Assembly: GCA_011009095.1 (NCBI GenBank)
Contig: VTPC01003916.1
Coordinates: forward strand, 34,287 to 98,286
DNA: 64,000 nucleotides
Direction: 5' to 3'
Origin: Ignelater luminosus
Taxonomy: Eukaryota > Arthropoda > Insecta > Coleoptera > Elateridae
Below, piece after piece: positions 33,491 through 46,108 of the stretch. How positions within the stretch are numbered: the first letter of the stretch is position 1; each line of letters begins with the position of its first letter. Made by a program: the position numbers and the translations under genes. The notes beneath the pieces are model-generated. The model searched no databases and had not been told where the DNA came from. It saw nothing but the letters and a program-made list of their open reading frames with translations.

Positions 33491-35090
33491 AATAAAATGA
33501 ACATTAAAACAACATCAAGCCTTTCTCATAAGTGTCTGAGAGTTGTATGTAATATCATTTAGCCCGAGACAATAACAAATGAAAAACTAGGGAGTACTAA
33601 TAAAGGAAGAAAAAACTGATCCAGTCCACAAAGCGCATGACTATCAGTCATGCCATTCAAGGTATTGCTGATAAAACACCTTCTGGCTTTAGGAAGGAGT
33701 AAAAAGAAGACGAAAGAGTAGAGTCAATACTCCTGGGACAGAATCGGGTCACCCAGAAATGTTTCCATCGGGATATTTTTGAAAATCAATAAACAGTATG
33801 ATAGTATTGACATCCGGTTTTTGATGATCACTTATTTATTATAGAAAATCACAAAACACTCGTAGGAAGTGTTTTTTTTTGTTTTTTCTGTTTAAGTTCT
33901 AACGAAGTTACTAAAACTAATTATTTATTTTGATAAAAGACAACAAATGTTTAAGTTATGAACGTTATCAGGGAAAGCACCATTTAATTATTTATTTATT
34001 TATGTCGCATAACAGTACAATGGATTTGTTAAATTAAGTTTTAGATTTAGAGAACAATATAATGAGTTGTTGTAAAGAAAAAAGTTTTATAGGTTACATC
34101 GTTAGGAATCCTCTTAAAGGTGGATAGCAGTGTGATAGTACATACATTTGCGATAAAAAACGGTAAGTAAAAATTGCATAGTTTCCGAGAAAAATGCGAT
34201 TGAAGTTTAATCGCTAAGCCAAGCCGGTCCTGCTCTCATACTTTTACTTAAGCAAAAATCGATAGGGGTTGACTGACTGTCCTTGTCATTGGCAGGTAGT
34301 TCTTGCTATTTATGTGAGGGGTATAATAGTTTATCTGGTTTCTACAATGCCATAAATAACCAGTAGGAACTTTTACTTTTTAATCTGCAAACGGAAAAAT
34401 ATTAAAATTTTACTGTTGGTGATTTTTTTCTGTAAACTTCCGAAGAACCAAAAACTTCAATAAGCATTATGCTACATAAATAAAAATTGGTTGAATTTAT
34501 TAAATTGAATTAAATACAGAGATGACAGTTAGTAGTACCTTCCATACGCATGTTTCATTCAAGTACTATGTGTAATCCATTGCCATTTAAAATGTTTCCT
34601 ATTCATGTGACTAAATAATAATAAGGGATTACAATGTTGCTTGTGAGACTGGAGTCTAATTGTTCGTAACATAAATTTTGTTATTATTTTTTCACTGTTT
34701 TAAAGAATTTCAACAACCCTGCACGTTTAACATACTTCAGATTTAAGAAGGGAAAGTTGTAAAATGTCCAGGGGGTAGCTTATGATGGCATTTATTGTTC
34801 ATTGTGCTACTACAGCTGCACTATTAGTTCCAAGAGAATAGGCATGTCTGGTAAATTTTCGTTCTTGCACTACAAGGGTTTAAAAACACCGTAAATCTCC
34901 TTAACTTTCACTTTTTAAGGCGACAATACAAGAAACACTTTTCTTTTTCTAACCAGAGACGGCTTCAGTTTTTAATATTTAAGAAAATTGTCAAAATTTT
35001 CAACTTTCACGGAGCCACTTCGTTTTTCATTTTTTGTCTTCTTTTAGCCTCACTTATCACCTATTAAAAGGAAACCCTTTATTTCGAAAT
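33491..35090. other. stretch without recognised gene
   Basis: Contains an ATTT microsatellite at about 33986-34003. At 35088-35100 the string ATCACCCTGTATA occurs, which I recall as a common repeat end in insect genomes; I could not find a matching partner end. Confidence 0.4.
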
Positions 35091-35099
35091 CACCCTGTA

Positions 35100-35390
35100 T
35101 AGGCAGATGCCCGATTGCCGACCAGGGAGTTTATTTGGTACCGTGTTGTATTTCATTTCTCATTCCTGTAGCGATATCTTTCCAGCTAGATCGACCCCTG
35201 GAGTAACCGGTCTCCATTGCAGCTGCCCGGTGAGTCCTCGCCCAACTGGCTCAATGGTGAGGTGGGGGAGTAAAGTATTATGTAGGACGGGTTAGTACTA
35301 CACATCTCGAAACAGTAGCCGATGTAGCAATCCATTTCTCTCTTTTGTATACCCCAGGGCTGTTTTTGACTTGACTTGATGAAATACAAT
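35100..35390 (+). repeat. GC-rich repeat end with TTGAC tail
   Basis: A locally GC-rich block (for example 35214-35265) runs to CCCCAGGGCTG and ends in TTGACTTGACTTGA at 35368-35381. Short tandem tails of this sort mark the 3' ends of some non-LTR elements and SINEs. I cannot name the family. The 62-codon ORF here carries no motif. Confidence 0.35.
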
Positions 35391-37035
35391 TTTTAATATG
35401 GTATAAAAGAGTTTTTTGTTAGGAACTAAGCAATGTAGGTGGGTCGGTCAAATTATTAGGAAACAGTTTAGATCTGCTACAGTTTTTAAAGAATTTATTT
35501 AAAATTACTTTGATTGCTATACAAGGTGTTCAAAGAATAAGTAGTACCCTTGAGATGGTAAATTCCTAGGCTTTATTCGTCTCGCATGACTTTTTGGATT
35601 TTGCATATTAAATATGTGCCATAATTTTCAATAGCGTGTACAGTGTACACCAACATGGTAGTTCATTTTAAAATTAATTTCTTATCTTTCTCTCAGTCTT
35701 TTTTTTTATACCTCTTCTGGTTAGTTAATTTCTACGGCTTACATCATCGTTGCACTACTTTTCTGTCAATTAAGATTCTTACGTGATCTAGGATAGTCGT
35801 AGTGAATGGTAAATTCTTATTTTATACTAAACTTGTAAACGAGTATTAAATTAATTAAAGCAATTCAGTCTTTTTTGTTTTGTCAATAAGACAGTGGTAT
35901 TTATTATTAATAGAGGACGTTAATTATAAAAGTATTTGAGAAATTCTTCATTCTCCGATATAGTACATATTTCATATCAACTAGCTGTAATAATTGTAGC
36001 AGCGTGTCTTTAGACTACAACACAGAATAGCGCTATCTCTTAATAAAATAGTTTTCGCTTTTGTGTGTAAAAACATCAAAATCAAAATCTGACAGTGGAA
36101 AATTGGAGAGGCAAACATAAAAAATAGTCTGTCCCCAAACATTAAAGCTTGACGTTTTCGCAGTTGACCGATCATTTTATCAGTAATATAAAGAAACTAC
36201 TAGAGACCAAACACAAATATTTATTAAACCTGTATACACAAAACAACTGTGCCAGAAACTAAATTGGTTCTTGTGAAAATAATTTACAAAGTAGTTACTT
36301 TAGTACATAGCATTAAATTTTTAATTAAAGATTTTATCGTTGAATGTATTTTACGCTTACGTTTCTCACAGGCAGGCTGATTACGAGAACATGAAGTTTC
36401 TGCAAATCTGCAAATGAATTTTTTTCCTCTATTTCTGTGTAGTTAGGAAAAGTTATTTTTGTTTTTTATCTCAGTAACCCGTATTCGGTTTTTATATTTG
36501 TTAGTTCCTTTTTTTATAAAGCACAATGTTTTGTAAAATAAATATTTATTGGTTAATAGAAAAGTAATGATGCTACACTTGCTTCAGAACAGAAAAAACA
36601 ATTATGATCTAATGAAAATAATTTCACCTTTATTGCTTTGTAAAAGGAACAAGCCCTCTGGGAAAGCAGGAGTTAGAAAACAAGCTCAGCAAATTAAAAA
36701 TGAGAAACAATTTTTATTTTTGTTACTTTTAAGTAGTGATCTTACCGTTTCACTAATAAGAACATTCATTTTGTTAATCTACGCATTTTTTAAATTATTT
36801 TTGGAAAGTATTGCTGCTGACTAAATATAATTTCAAAGTTTAAATGAAATGGAATAAATCTAAAAAGTTGCTAGAAAAGCTTGAGATAAATTTATGGACC
36901 TTCTAAAAAATTTAAATGACGTTTGTTTTTAGTCTGATCCTTTCTAACATAGTTAGCCTAAAAATTTTATTTGCATGAACCGGAGCAATAATAAACTAGT
37001 TTGACTCAACAACCTAAGTGATATGTGATATTAAC
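35391..37035. other. AT-rich stretch without recognised gene
   Basis: Only short ORFs without motifs are present, such as 91 codons at 36549. No repeat seen. Confidence 0.5.
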
Positions 37036-37039
37036 TATA

Positions 37040-37300
37040 ATATCTAGCGATCTGATTAAAGAATTTTGAATTCTATTACTTCCGATTGTAACGGGAAGAA
37101 GCTGAAATTCCCGTAAAAGCCAGAAATCGGAAGATGCTCGATCCCGTAGCTCGAAGTCGAAGATGGGAGAAAGGGGGTTCAAAGATAACAAATAGCCCAG
37201 GTATTGATGTTCTTACCTAAATCTGAAACTTAAATTGCAACAAAAAGCCAAACAAAGATACCTAGAGGGCGCCAGAAGCTGAAAATAGAAGAAAGAAACT
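37040..37300 (+). repeat. repeat copy B, shared with 14950-15255
   Basis: Same order of blocks as the reverse strand upstream of the copia gag: GTAACGGGAAGAAGC, GCCAGAAATCGGAAGATGCTC, AATAGCCCAGG, AAGATACC and GGGCGCCAG. It is not followed by copia coding sequence, so it is either a detached copy of that element's end or an independent repeat. Confidence 0.65.
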
Positions 37301-37330
37301 ATCGACTAAACCACGCAGCTTCTCGTAGAC

Positions 37331-37420
37331 TAACACCCAGTATACGGATCTCTTACGGAACAACACCTTGTATATGGGTGGCTTTAGAGAATATCACCCT
37401 GAATACAGATGGCTTTTAAA
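37331..37420 (+). repeat. 30-bp tandem repeat, three diverged units
   Basis: Units 37331-37360, 37361-37390 and 37391-37420 align without gaps around ACACC..GTATA.GG.TGGCTTT. Divergence between units is considerable, so the array is old. Confidence 0.75.
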
Positions 37421-37649
37421 ACGTTTGCAGTAAATACTTCACTTGTCAAAGATAATCTTGAATCATAAACTTGACGCTCTGAACTCTTTTAATTAGACAC
37501 TCAAATTTTTTTTTATCAAGGGGAGATCAATTTGATACTCCCTTCACTTATTGAAACAATATAATTAAAAAGTTACTAACAAACTAGAGCCCACTGGTCA
37601 TGCTTATATGCCAGTTACACAAACTAAAGGTATAAATTGAATACAACTA

Positions 37650-38720
37650 AAACTAGGTTCTTAGTGTTCACTGCGATGCGTTTTTATTTTAGAGATAACA
37701 ATGCAAAACAGGATTCTCTCCCAATACAAAACAACAGTTTCCACAAGGTGATTGTTCGAACGACAAACAAAAGAAAGCTAACAGAACTAAATGAGTTCAA
37801 ATCATAGACGTTGAGGCGGATTTTACGTTATTCATTCCCAATAATCAATCGACTACGGTGACACAATTTACCTTTTAACACAAAACTACGAAATTGGTAG
37901 GTTCAACCTTTCTGCTTATAAGTTTAATTTCATATCCGCCTTGCGAGGCGATATTTAACTCTTTCGGAAGCCTCCTTCCGGGATATACACAAAACGCAAC
38001 AGATGCAGACACAAGAAACTTATACCAACTTTATTTGTTGTAACAAACACGCCCGCATCCGAAACATCCAGAAGGCGACGACAGAATCCTTGTTTCTCCC
38101 GCGTCTGTACTCCGCGCGGCGCCTACTTATTTTAACAAAGAACTTAAAACGCAGTCTGGATTAGACTGGCACAGAAAAGAAAGCACGGACAGCACTATAA
38201 TAAATGGAAATTTACCAGTCCTCACAATTTCAATGTAAGTCCGGCTTGCTCAAGAACGTGAGTAGCATAAAAAATGCAGACCGGAATTACGAAACAACAG
38301 TTTATAAACATATCTAGGCGTCGAAAGGGCAATTAAAGATTTGGAATAAGTCACGTTCACGAATTTACGAGTCTGAACAGAAATTTATTGACTAATAAAA
38401 TAAACAATTTAATAATTGACTTTACACAAAGCGGAATAATTAATTATTATGAACTAAAGAAGGAATATTTGAACGAAATTAAAGGCAGAAGCCGGAAAAG
38501 TATATATTATTTTAAAATGACATTACACGGTTGGGCAATGACGTTCTTAACTTAATGACAGTTAAAAACGTTTTATGTAACCAGGGGCGACTTAAATTTG
38601 CTGGCGCCAAAAACTGATGCCATGTCAATTCAAAACCTAGTCCAATAACAAACTAAGTTGATTCCAACAATAAAGAAGAAAACATTAAGTCGTATGCCTA
38701 AATCTTAATACCAATACATA
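37650..38720. other. possible LTR and leader of the gypsy relic
   Basis: A block with a CpG-rich core (38090-38130) in AT-rich DNA. On the - strand an AATAAA lies near 38030. On the + strand TGGCGCC at 38602 resembles the start of a tRNA primer-binding site, about 500 bp before the gypsy coding relic. I could not pair two LTRs, so this stays a suggestion. Confidence 0.25.
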
Positions 38721-39129
38721 ACAGTCCAAAGGTTTTTCAGGAGTGTTCATGAAGTCGAAAGTGCCTTTTGGCCCTTCTCAGTGTTTTCTTATAAAATTGA
38801 AGACTGCCTGACTCTACTGTGAGGCATCTTACACCAGTCCAGTTAGAATGTTGAAATAATAGGTGAGTACACCGAGCTTACTCTTTTCTATACTGTTTGG
38901 ATTATTATGTAATTATCGGATGCTATATGCTTCAAAACAGTCAATTTGCTGCAGTTATTGATAGAGAAAAAAAACAAGTTGTTTGATGTCAACATGCTTA
39001 GCCTCAGATCAATTAATCAAGTCAACTCAATATGACTACTGCTGGAATCTACGTGTCATGCGGTAATCTTGTCGTTAACCGCGGTCCATACAAGTTACCT
39101 GTCTAGGACAAAATATAGAAAACTACCGA

Positions 39130-40950
39130 AAACTCCATACTTGAATCCAGTTTTATTGGCCAAAAAGTAGAGTAGCACATACAGATTAGTAGTCGACTTT
39201 CACAAACTGAATGCTTACGAAATAAAAGACAGGTAGCTTCTATCTAGAGTAGATGATCAACTGGATCATTTAGGTTGAGGAAAATTCCTTATTTCTCTTA
39301 ATATAAATTATGAATACATTCGGTTGCCATTCGGTTTGGAAAATGCACGTCCTGTTGATTTTTGTTTACCTTGATGACATCTTCCTTTTGTTTTGAACAA
39401 TTGAGGAGAGTTTGCGCTTTCTAGATGTGCAAACCATTGTTGTGTATCGAGACCGTTCTAGGAGTTTAACTCTTCTTCAGTTATAACCAGTAAATTAATT
39501 TGGATTTTCTTGAGAAGTGCAACTTACAGTTTTGATGCAGGTGTTGCGCACTCTAATTGTGTCATGATTGGGTACGAACGCGAAGTCTTGTGGTAATCCT
39601 ATGTTAGCGGTATTGTGGAGGTGGCTGAGGTATTCGAGATGTCACGGTGCGGCGCGGTGGTGTTGCCTTCTGTTGGCAAGTCTCTAGAAGGATACTGTTT
39701 CGGCATTTGCCTTTACCACTAAGGTCAATCACAGTAAAATCTTAGTAGGGCAGTCAGTTCGACCGTAGCGCAAAGTCGCTTGGTAACTAGGATTTATAAA
39801 AACTACCGGTTTTACTTTGCACTCTAAAATCAAGTACTTGAAGCAGGAGAGAAGGAAGTTAATGGAAGTGGCAAGTTAGTTTTGAAAACATTTTTGACTT
39901 TGCTACTAAGTATGAGAAGCCTTACAACTTATGCTAGTTTACTTGCTATATTATCCCTCTCATGCAGAAACACAATGACAAAAATTAAGTTGTTGCTTAT
40001 CTCAGCAAAAGTACTACTCCAGAAGAATTAAAATACCGCTGTTTCAAACCTTAGTAAATGCCCAAAAATATTTTAGAGTTTAGTATAATCTTGCTCATGT
40101 TAACCTTTTTACTCGAAAACATGCTTCTTTTACCAAAATGACTCAGGCTTAATCCAAACCACAGACTCTATTGTGAAGCATTTTTTGGTTTTTTGACTAA
40201 AGGCTTTTGTTGGAAAATTCATTAAGCATTATTTAGTTTCGTTGTTAAGAGAGTTTACGAAGGATGGATTAAATTGCAAAAACCGAGTGTCCCATTGCAC
40301 ATGATTTATGTAGACTACTTTGCTGACGGTAGATGGTTATGAAACTGTATTTGTTATTGTTAATGCAAGTATTGCAAAATTTTATTTTGTGGTTTGGTAC
40401 GCCTACGCTTATTGCTGTCAATTTGAATTATAAAAATTTTAAAATCTGCACCCTTTATGATGCTTGGAGTTTCAATTATTATTTTATAACCCTTGATACT
40501 CACAGAGCTATAATGGTCATTGGAAAGTTGCACGTCCACTATTAGAAATCGGATGTGTGTTGGAACTCGACCCTCTTGTGGAAAAAATTTAGATATCAAT
40601 TAGTTAAAGCATCGCCGCTACAGGGCTTTCTAGGACAGTTAGACAGAGACAGCATCCTTAGAACTGAACAGCTGAATGCTGCCAAGTCTGATAATCAAAC
40701 AATTAGTCGTAAAAGAATATAAACTAAATCATTGTTCTGAATTTTGTGTTCGTCTGCTGGGTAAGTAAAGCTATATTCAAGTTCTTTGGACTGTTCGAAA
40801 TTATTACTATAAACAGTTGCCAAAAATAAAACCATACTCGCAGCCAAGAGCACCTTAAGCCTTATTCAGTTGATTGGTTGGATCCTATCTGAAGACTTGA
40901 CTGATTTAATTGAGTTACTTAAAAATAACAAAATCGGTAATCCAGGTGAG
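39130..40950 (+). pseudogene. Ty3/gypsy polyprotein relic
   Basis: RT blocks in order: PYLNPVLLAKK (39133), RLVVDFHKLNAYEIKDR (39184), SRVDDQLDHLG, YEYIRLPFGLENA (39308) and VYLDDIFLLF (39367), the catalytic YLDD. A deletion removed the stretch that normally separates PFGL.NA from YLDD. Integrase blocks follow in the order expected for gypsy: VPLHMIYVDYFADG near 40290, then WFGTPTLIAVNLNYKNF near 40393, a weak match to the FG.PT.I.SD.G block in which the usual SD is lost. From 40640 on, only faint similarity to the integrase C-terminal tail remains. RNase H is not recognisable. Stops and shifts occur throughout, so this is an old, inactive copy. Confidence 0.65.
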
Positions 40951-43900
40951 ACATGCTGAATAGCTTTTGAGGGACAAATTGGTTAGTCATGTTGATTTAG
41001 AGAGGTGTTGGTTTAAAAATTAAAATAAAAAATTCTTAACGTATTTAAATTAGCAATACAATTGTTTTTGTAAGTTAGGAACAATTTAGCATTTACTTTG
41101 TCCTTTAAAGGTTTTAATCTTATTAATTGATAAAAATGTAACAGAATACAGTAAAAAGCCATTGGATATTTCATAAATTTGAATAAGTCTTTCAGTTACA
41201 CACTAACTTTCATTGACATTTTTTTTTTATTTACACGCCCTTTCATGACACCAACGCCGCCAACTGTTAGGTTCAGTAGCATTTTGTTAAATATTCTTCG
41301 TTATACTATATCGTGAGTTCACTATTGTCAGGCTTTATTTTATCATATTAATTTCTCTAGGAAATAAATTGTATTAATGGGAGCTATCTTATAAATGCTT
41401 TTCAAACAAACACTTTATTTAGGTTAGTTTCTGACCGACTTTCATGCCTGAGATGAATAAACCGTTTAACATTTAAAGCATTTTATGTTGAATTCCTGTT
41501 ATGTGAGTTTATCTATCTTCACGACTACTAGTTTTAAATTGAAAATGATAGAATCATAAATTTAACATCATTGAAAGGAGAATGCAAGCATAAAACGTAA
41601 CTGCGAAGGGTAAATTGAGTGAATATTACTGCCGCTAGCATGCGAAAATCTAAAAAGTTTAAAATCAATTGCTTTCAGACTTCAAGGGAACTCAATTTCT
41701 TATAGAACAAATTGCTGAAATGATACAAAGCAATTTGAACGGAACATTTAATCTAATAGTTTTATTATTTTAGTTTACTAACAAAAACATGGTTATAATC
41801 TAAAGATATTTAATTTTATTTCAGAAGGAAAATTAAAAAGAAAACACAGGAAGGTAAATAGCACACCATTTTATGTAAAACTTCAATTGGTAGGAGTTCG
41901 ATCTTTGTGTCCGCAGAGCTTCCTTTTATTTTACTTTGTAGATTTATGGAACGCATATCTTCTAAATCCCAACAGATCTAACCTTTAAAAGGGTGAATCT
42001 AAAACCTTTAGTTTTGTTAAAAAAGAGAATTCTTTGTTCTTTTAGAATCAAACGGAACTCCTGTAATATTGTTCTGTAACTTGATTTACTTGATATCTGC
42101 TCTTTGAAAATAACAGATCGGCTTACACTGCAGATAAGACAAGTAGTTCACAGAGAAGTCAAGATATATTCGAAAGCCCTTTAGGATATATACGGTCGAA
42201 TAAAATAGGAACTGCAAAAAATTAAACATCTATTTGAGAAATCTTTACTGACTTTATATGTAGTAAACAATTATTAATGCGCATTTTAAATTTATACAGT
42301 AAGCTAAAAATAAACATTTTTAATTATAATATTCCGAAGAGCTTACAAGTTAATTGAACTAAAAGCCATGTTTCTAAATTGAGATAATTGTATCTTGAAT
42401 GCTTCTACTTAAACCAGACAGCTTAGGTTATATATAGATATTGTTGGTTTCTAACCTTTCTTGTATGATAGAATCCCTTTCGTAACGCTCACTAAAAAAT
42501 AAAAAATAAATTAGTATTGTATTAATAGCTGTTAAGAAAGTTATTGGAGATATCTTTACTGTATTATTTTTTTTACTTTATTATGACCGTTTGTAATTTT
42601 TCTGAATTGCCAATGTGCCTGTTCATAGTTTTGAGTTTTTTTGAGACTGTACTTAAATAGAATCTCGATGATCTACTAAGCTTCAACGAAAGCAAACATA
42701 AAACTAATTAACTCAGCAATCGACTGAAGCCAAAACTCAGAAGAAAATCTAAGATCAATCAACTCAGTCATTGAGTGCTGAAAATCAAGTCACCTAATAA
42801 ACTATGCAGCTCCAATATAAAAAAACGCATAACTAACCTCACGACAATAACACACGTAACCGACGAAGCAACACCGAGAACCTTCCATTTCTAATCCAAC
42901 CGTAAGCTAAAAGGAAACTTTTAACTAAACAACCCTTAAACACAAAAGAAACAAACACAGCCTTCCTACGTACACCAAAGTAAACTAGAAACAAGTCATT
43001 ACTTCCACATATAATTCAGCAAATGCTAAATGCACGTTTATCTTAATTTTGTATAATCTCGCTCGAACCAGAACAAATGAATGATAACATCAATGGACAG
43101 GATCTTATTCAAACAAAATCAGCAAAAGGAAACGCAAAACAGAAGTCTACAAAAAATCTAAAACAAAAAACGTAAACACATATGTGCAAATTGTTGCCAA
43201 AACTGTAGACACAAATTATTAAATCCTATTATGAGACAAATAACTCTAAAGCTAACCTAATTGTCTTAAATTAGAACAAAGTGTAACAGAAGCCATTAGG
43301 CAAAAGTTCAAATCATATCCAAACCCACAGACTTTTACTCAAATTATGAATTAAAAACCATGGAGATAGAGAAACTGGAGAATTCACTCTACACTGACCA
43401 CGTGTTTATGGCGTCGCATCGTCCATTGTGTCCAATCAAGAACTTAAATTATCAATGCCGGTGAAACTCCAAAAGCTGTAGCAATTCAAAGTCATCTTTG
43501 GGTACCCACACATCAGAAATTGCAAGAAGAGAAGAATTTTAAAGCGAATTCCACGGAAGATTTTTCTGATCAATCAAAAAGATTGAACACAAGTAACTTG
43601 TTACGTTTTGGGCGAGGAAATCTGAAGCCGATACTACCAAAATGGATATTAGTACTTAGCTTTGCTAGGAAAGACTTAAATTCATTTCAATAACAAGAAA
43701 CAATGTTTATGTCTATAAACTCGCTGACACATTTTAAATGCTTTAGAAATTAGCTTGGTGTTTCAAAAGAAAAGAAAAATTCTTCCGAGACTTGGGAATT
43801 TACAATTAAAGATATATAGAATATAACAAAGTAGTTGTTGCAGAATTGCCTCGTTCTACACCTAATTTGAGACAGAGTGTATACACTCCAATTTTGAATC

Positions 43901-44915
43901 AAGAGAAAAACCTAGCTAAACCTTAGAAAAATTTCTAACAAACTCTGTATCACTGAGCATTTTAGGTGTAAGAATTTTGGTGCTGAACCAAACGAATTTA
44001 CCATTGGTGAATTATTTGCTTTGGTAGCTAATTAGAAAACCTTACTTGAGAGGAACAGAATAGTTCCCAGAAGAATCGAAGCGTAAATGCAAAAGGATTG
44101 TTTAGGCAACTTTCAGTAAAAATGTTAACTTTCTCAGCTAGTTCTATTATAATCTTGCTGGGGTTTTGATCTGATCTGATGCACTTATCTGGGCCGATCA
44201 TACTAATCCTGTACGCCAGTAGTTGGTGTTTCAAGTTGAACTTCGAATGTTACTATATAAGCTCTTGCCTTATAGTAAACTACATAGAAGATTTCAAGAG
44301 TATCTTTGGATAACCTTAACACGAGTGAATTATTTATCGATCTATTTCTTGGAAAAATCTAACATGTTTTGCTACAACAGGATTGCCAATGCAACCGATA
44401 TTTTGGTGCAGGCTAAGTTGATCTGTATATACAATAAAGCCCTAGCAACAGTTATTTGTCAAAGTGTACCTGAAATTCCTCATCTCTACCGTTTGCCTTC
44501 ATCATAGTGTGACTTTATATCAGGCGTTGCCACGAAATGTCAAAAGGAATTTAGACGTAGAGCAAACCAAGTACGCACTTAATCGCATCACTGAGACTAC
44601 TGGATTTAGTCTTTCTACAAAATGTGGCTATCCTATTTACAACCTAATTCAAGGCAATAAAAGTCACTTGCATCAATATGTTGCAACTACAAGTCATAAA
44701 ATTCTAAACAGCGATTGTAACAAAACATATGTAGCCAGATTTGACTAGGTGGTACGAAACTCTTTGTTTGCAAAATATGAGCGACCGGGAGGAGGGCGGT
44801 GCGGCTAAACGTCGACAACATCGTTATTTACTTATTTATGAAGTTTAGGCCCTCAGGTATACAATGTAACAGTCAAAATGTGCCACTTTTATTTTGCAAG
44901 AGAAAAATTTCTGAG
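40951..44915. other. stretch without recognised gene
   Basis: Two overlapping ORFs of 94 codons (44223-44748) are the longest; they show no motif I recognise. The 42650-43350 part is A-rich and unusually poor in T on the + strand. It may be retroelement leader sequence, but there is no support beyond composition. Confidence 0.4.
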
Positions 44916-44920
44916 CAGCT

Positions 44921-44990
44921 GGTCTAAAAGGGATTTAGATTTTAAAACTGGTCTAAGTCTAAACCTTGGGTGTTTTTGTTCAATTGGCGG
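44921..44990 (+). repeat. partial copy of the GGTCTAAA fold-back
   Basis: GGTCTAAAAGGGATTTAGAT and AGTCTAAACCTTGGG closely follow the left arm of the fold-back at 45974-46108. The right arm is absent. Confidence 0.6.
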
Positions 44991-45973
44991 ATAGCAACGA
45001 TCACTTGATTAAAACTTAAAAGTACAAATACTATGGAGGTTCAACTGGATCTCAATAGTTTCCTTAAATACCCCCTTATCAAAGTCTCATGGACCAAATC
45101 AACATTAAATTTTGAACATTTTTAAATTTTTCACTCCAAGGAATTGTGATTCTGAGCCAACAGACAAGAAAAAATAAGTCAATTTGTTTGTGATACGTTT
45201 TGTATAGCATTAAAGATCCCAGGACTAGATACATCCAGGGTAGCTACACGCAAGATTGAAAACAGTTACAGCAATCAACACCGTCAAATGCTACAATAGT
45301 CGATTACCAATTTTATGATAACCAAAATATGAATAAGTGTTGATAGCTAATGATTTGGAAAATAGCTTGTAATCGCGCACCAAAAGCCTTAATCATGACA
45401 ATATTCAAAAAGTAGAGCTGCCACTTGTCGAAAACTTTTGTACTAATTAAGTTACTCGCTAGTTTATGTTTGAGTGAGAAAACTGAAATTATGAAATGAT
45501 TTATTAAAAGATACTGTGTTTATTAATTGCATTAATTTTTTTAATAAATAATTTTTGAGTTGGAAAAAAAGGAAAAAATGATGTTACTTAATAACAGGAA
45601 AGATACCCATATTTAGCTGCGACTACCAAAATAACTAATAACTATTTACAGAAACTATTAATCTAGAAGAACTTCGTGCATCTACATTCCAAGTTATCTT
45701 ACGTCGTTTCTAACTACATGCGAAGCGTGCATAAAAATCCATTTACATGAAGAATCCTAAGCCAACTCACTAGGATGAAAAGATCTCTCATGAAACTACG
45801 TAATATAAATTACACACTTCACCTCATGGGATAGAGGCTAACAAGGGAAAACTTGCTACAAAACTAAACAAATGGCTGCATCTCAAAGGACACAACTAGA
45901 AATGTACTCTGCTACCCGCTGTATGTAAAAAAAGGCACCAAAGGTAAGAAAAGTGAAAGGTTTCTTAGCATCT

Positions 45974-46108
45974 GGTCTAAAAGGGGTTTAGATCTTAGAG
46001 CTAATTTAAGTCTAAACCGTTGGCGTTTCATTATTTATACTTCACTTTGTCTTAATTGTGCTATAACCAATGAAACGCCAGGGATTTAAATTTTAGACCT
46101 GGTCTAAA
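45974..46108. mobile_element. small fold-back/MITE with GGTCTAAA ends
   Basis: The outer inverted pair is GGTCTAAA (45974-45981) with TTTAGACC (46092-46099). The inner pair is TGGCGTTTCA (46021-46030) with TGAAACGCCA (46071-46080), enclosing a loop of about 40 nt that contains further pairing. It is non-coding. Target duplication was not resolved. Confidence 0.6.

Noticed and set aside
37331..37420. CRISPR-like repeat-spacer structure
   Set aside because: Head-to-tail 30-bp units with no spacers and eukaryotic context.
44223..44748. Two overlapping 94-codon ORFs as a gene pair
   Set aside because: No recognised domain, different frames, and no supporting splice or promoter signals.
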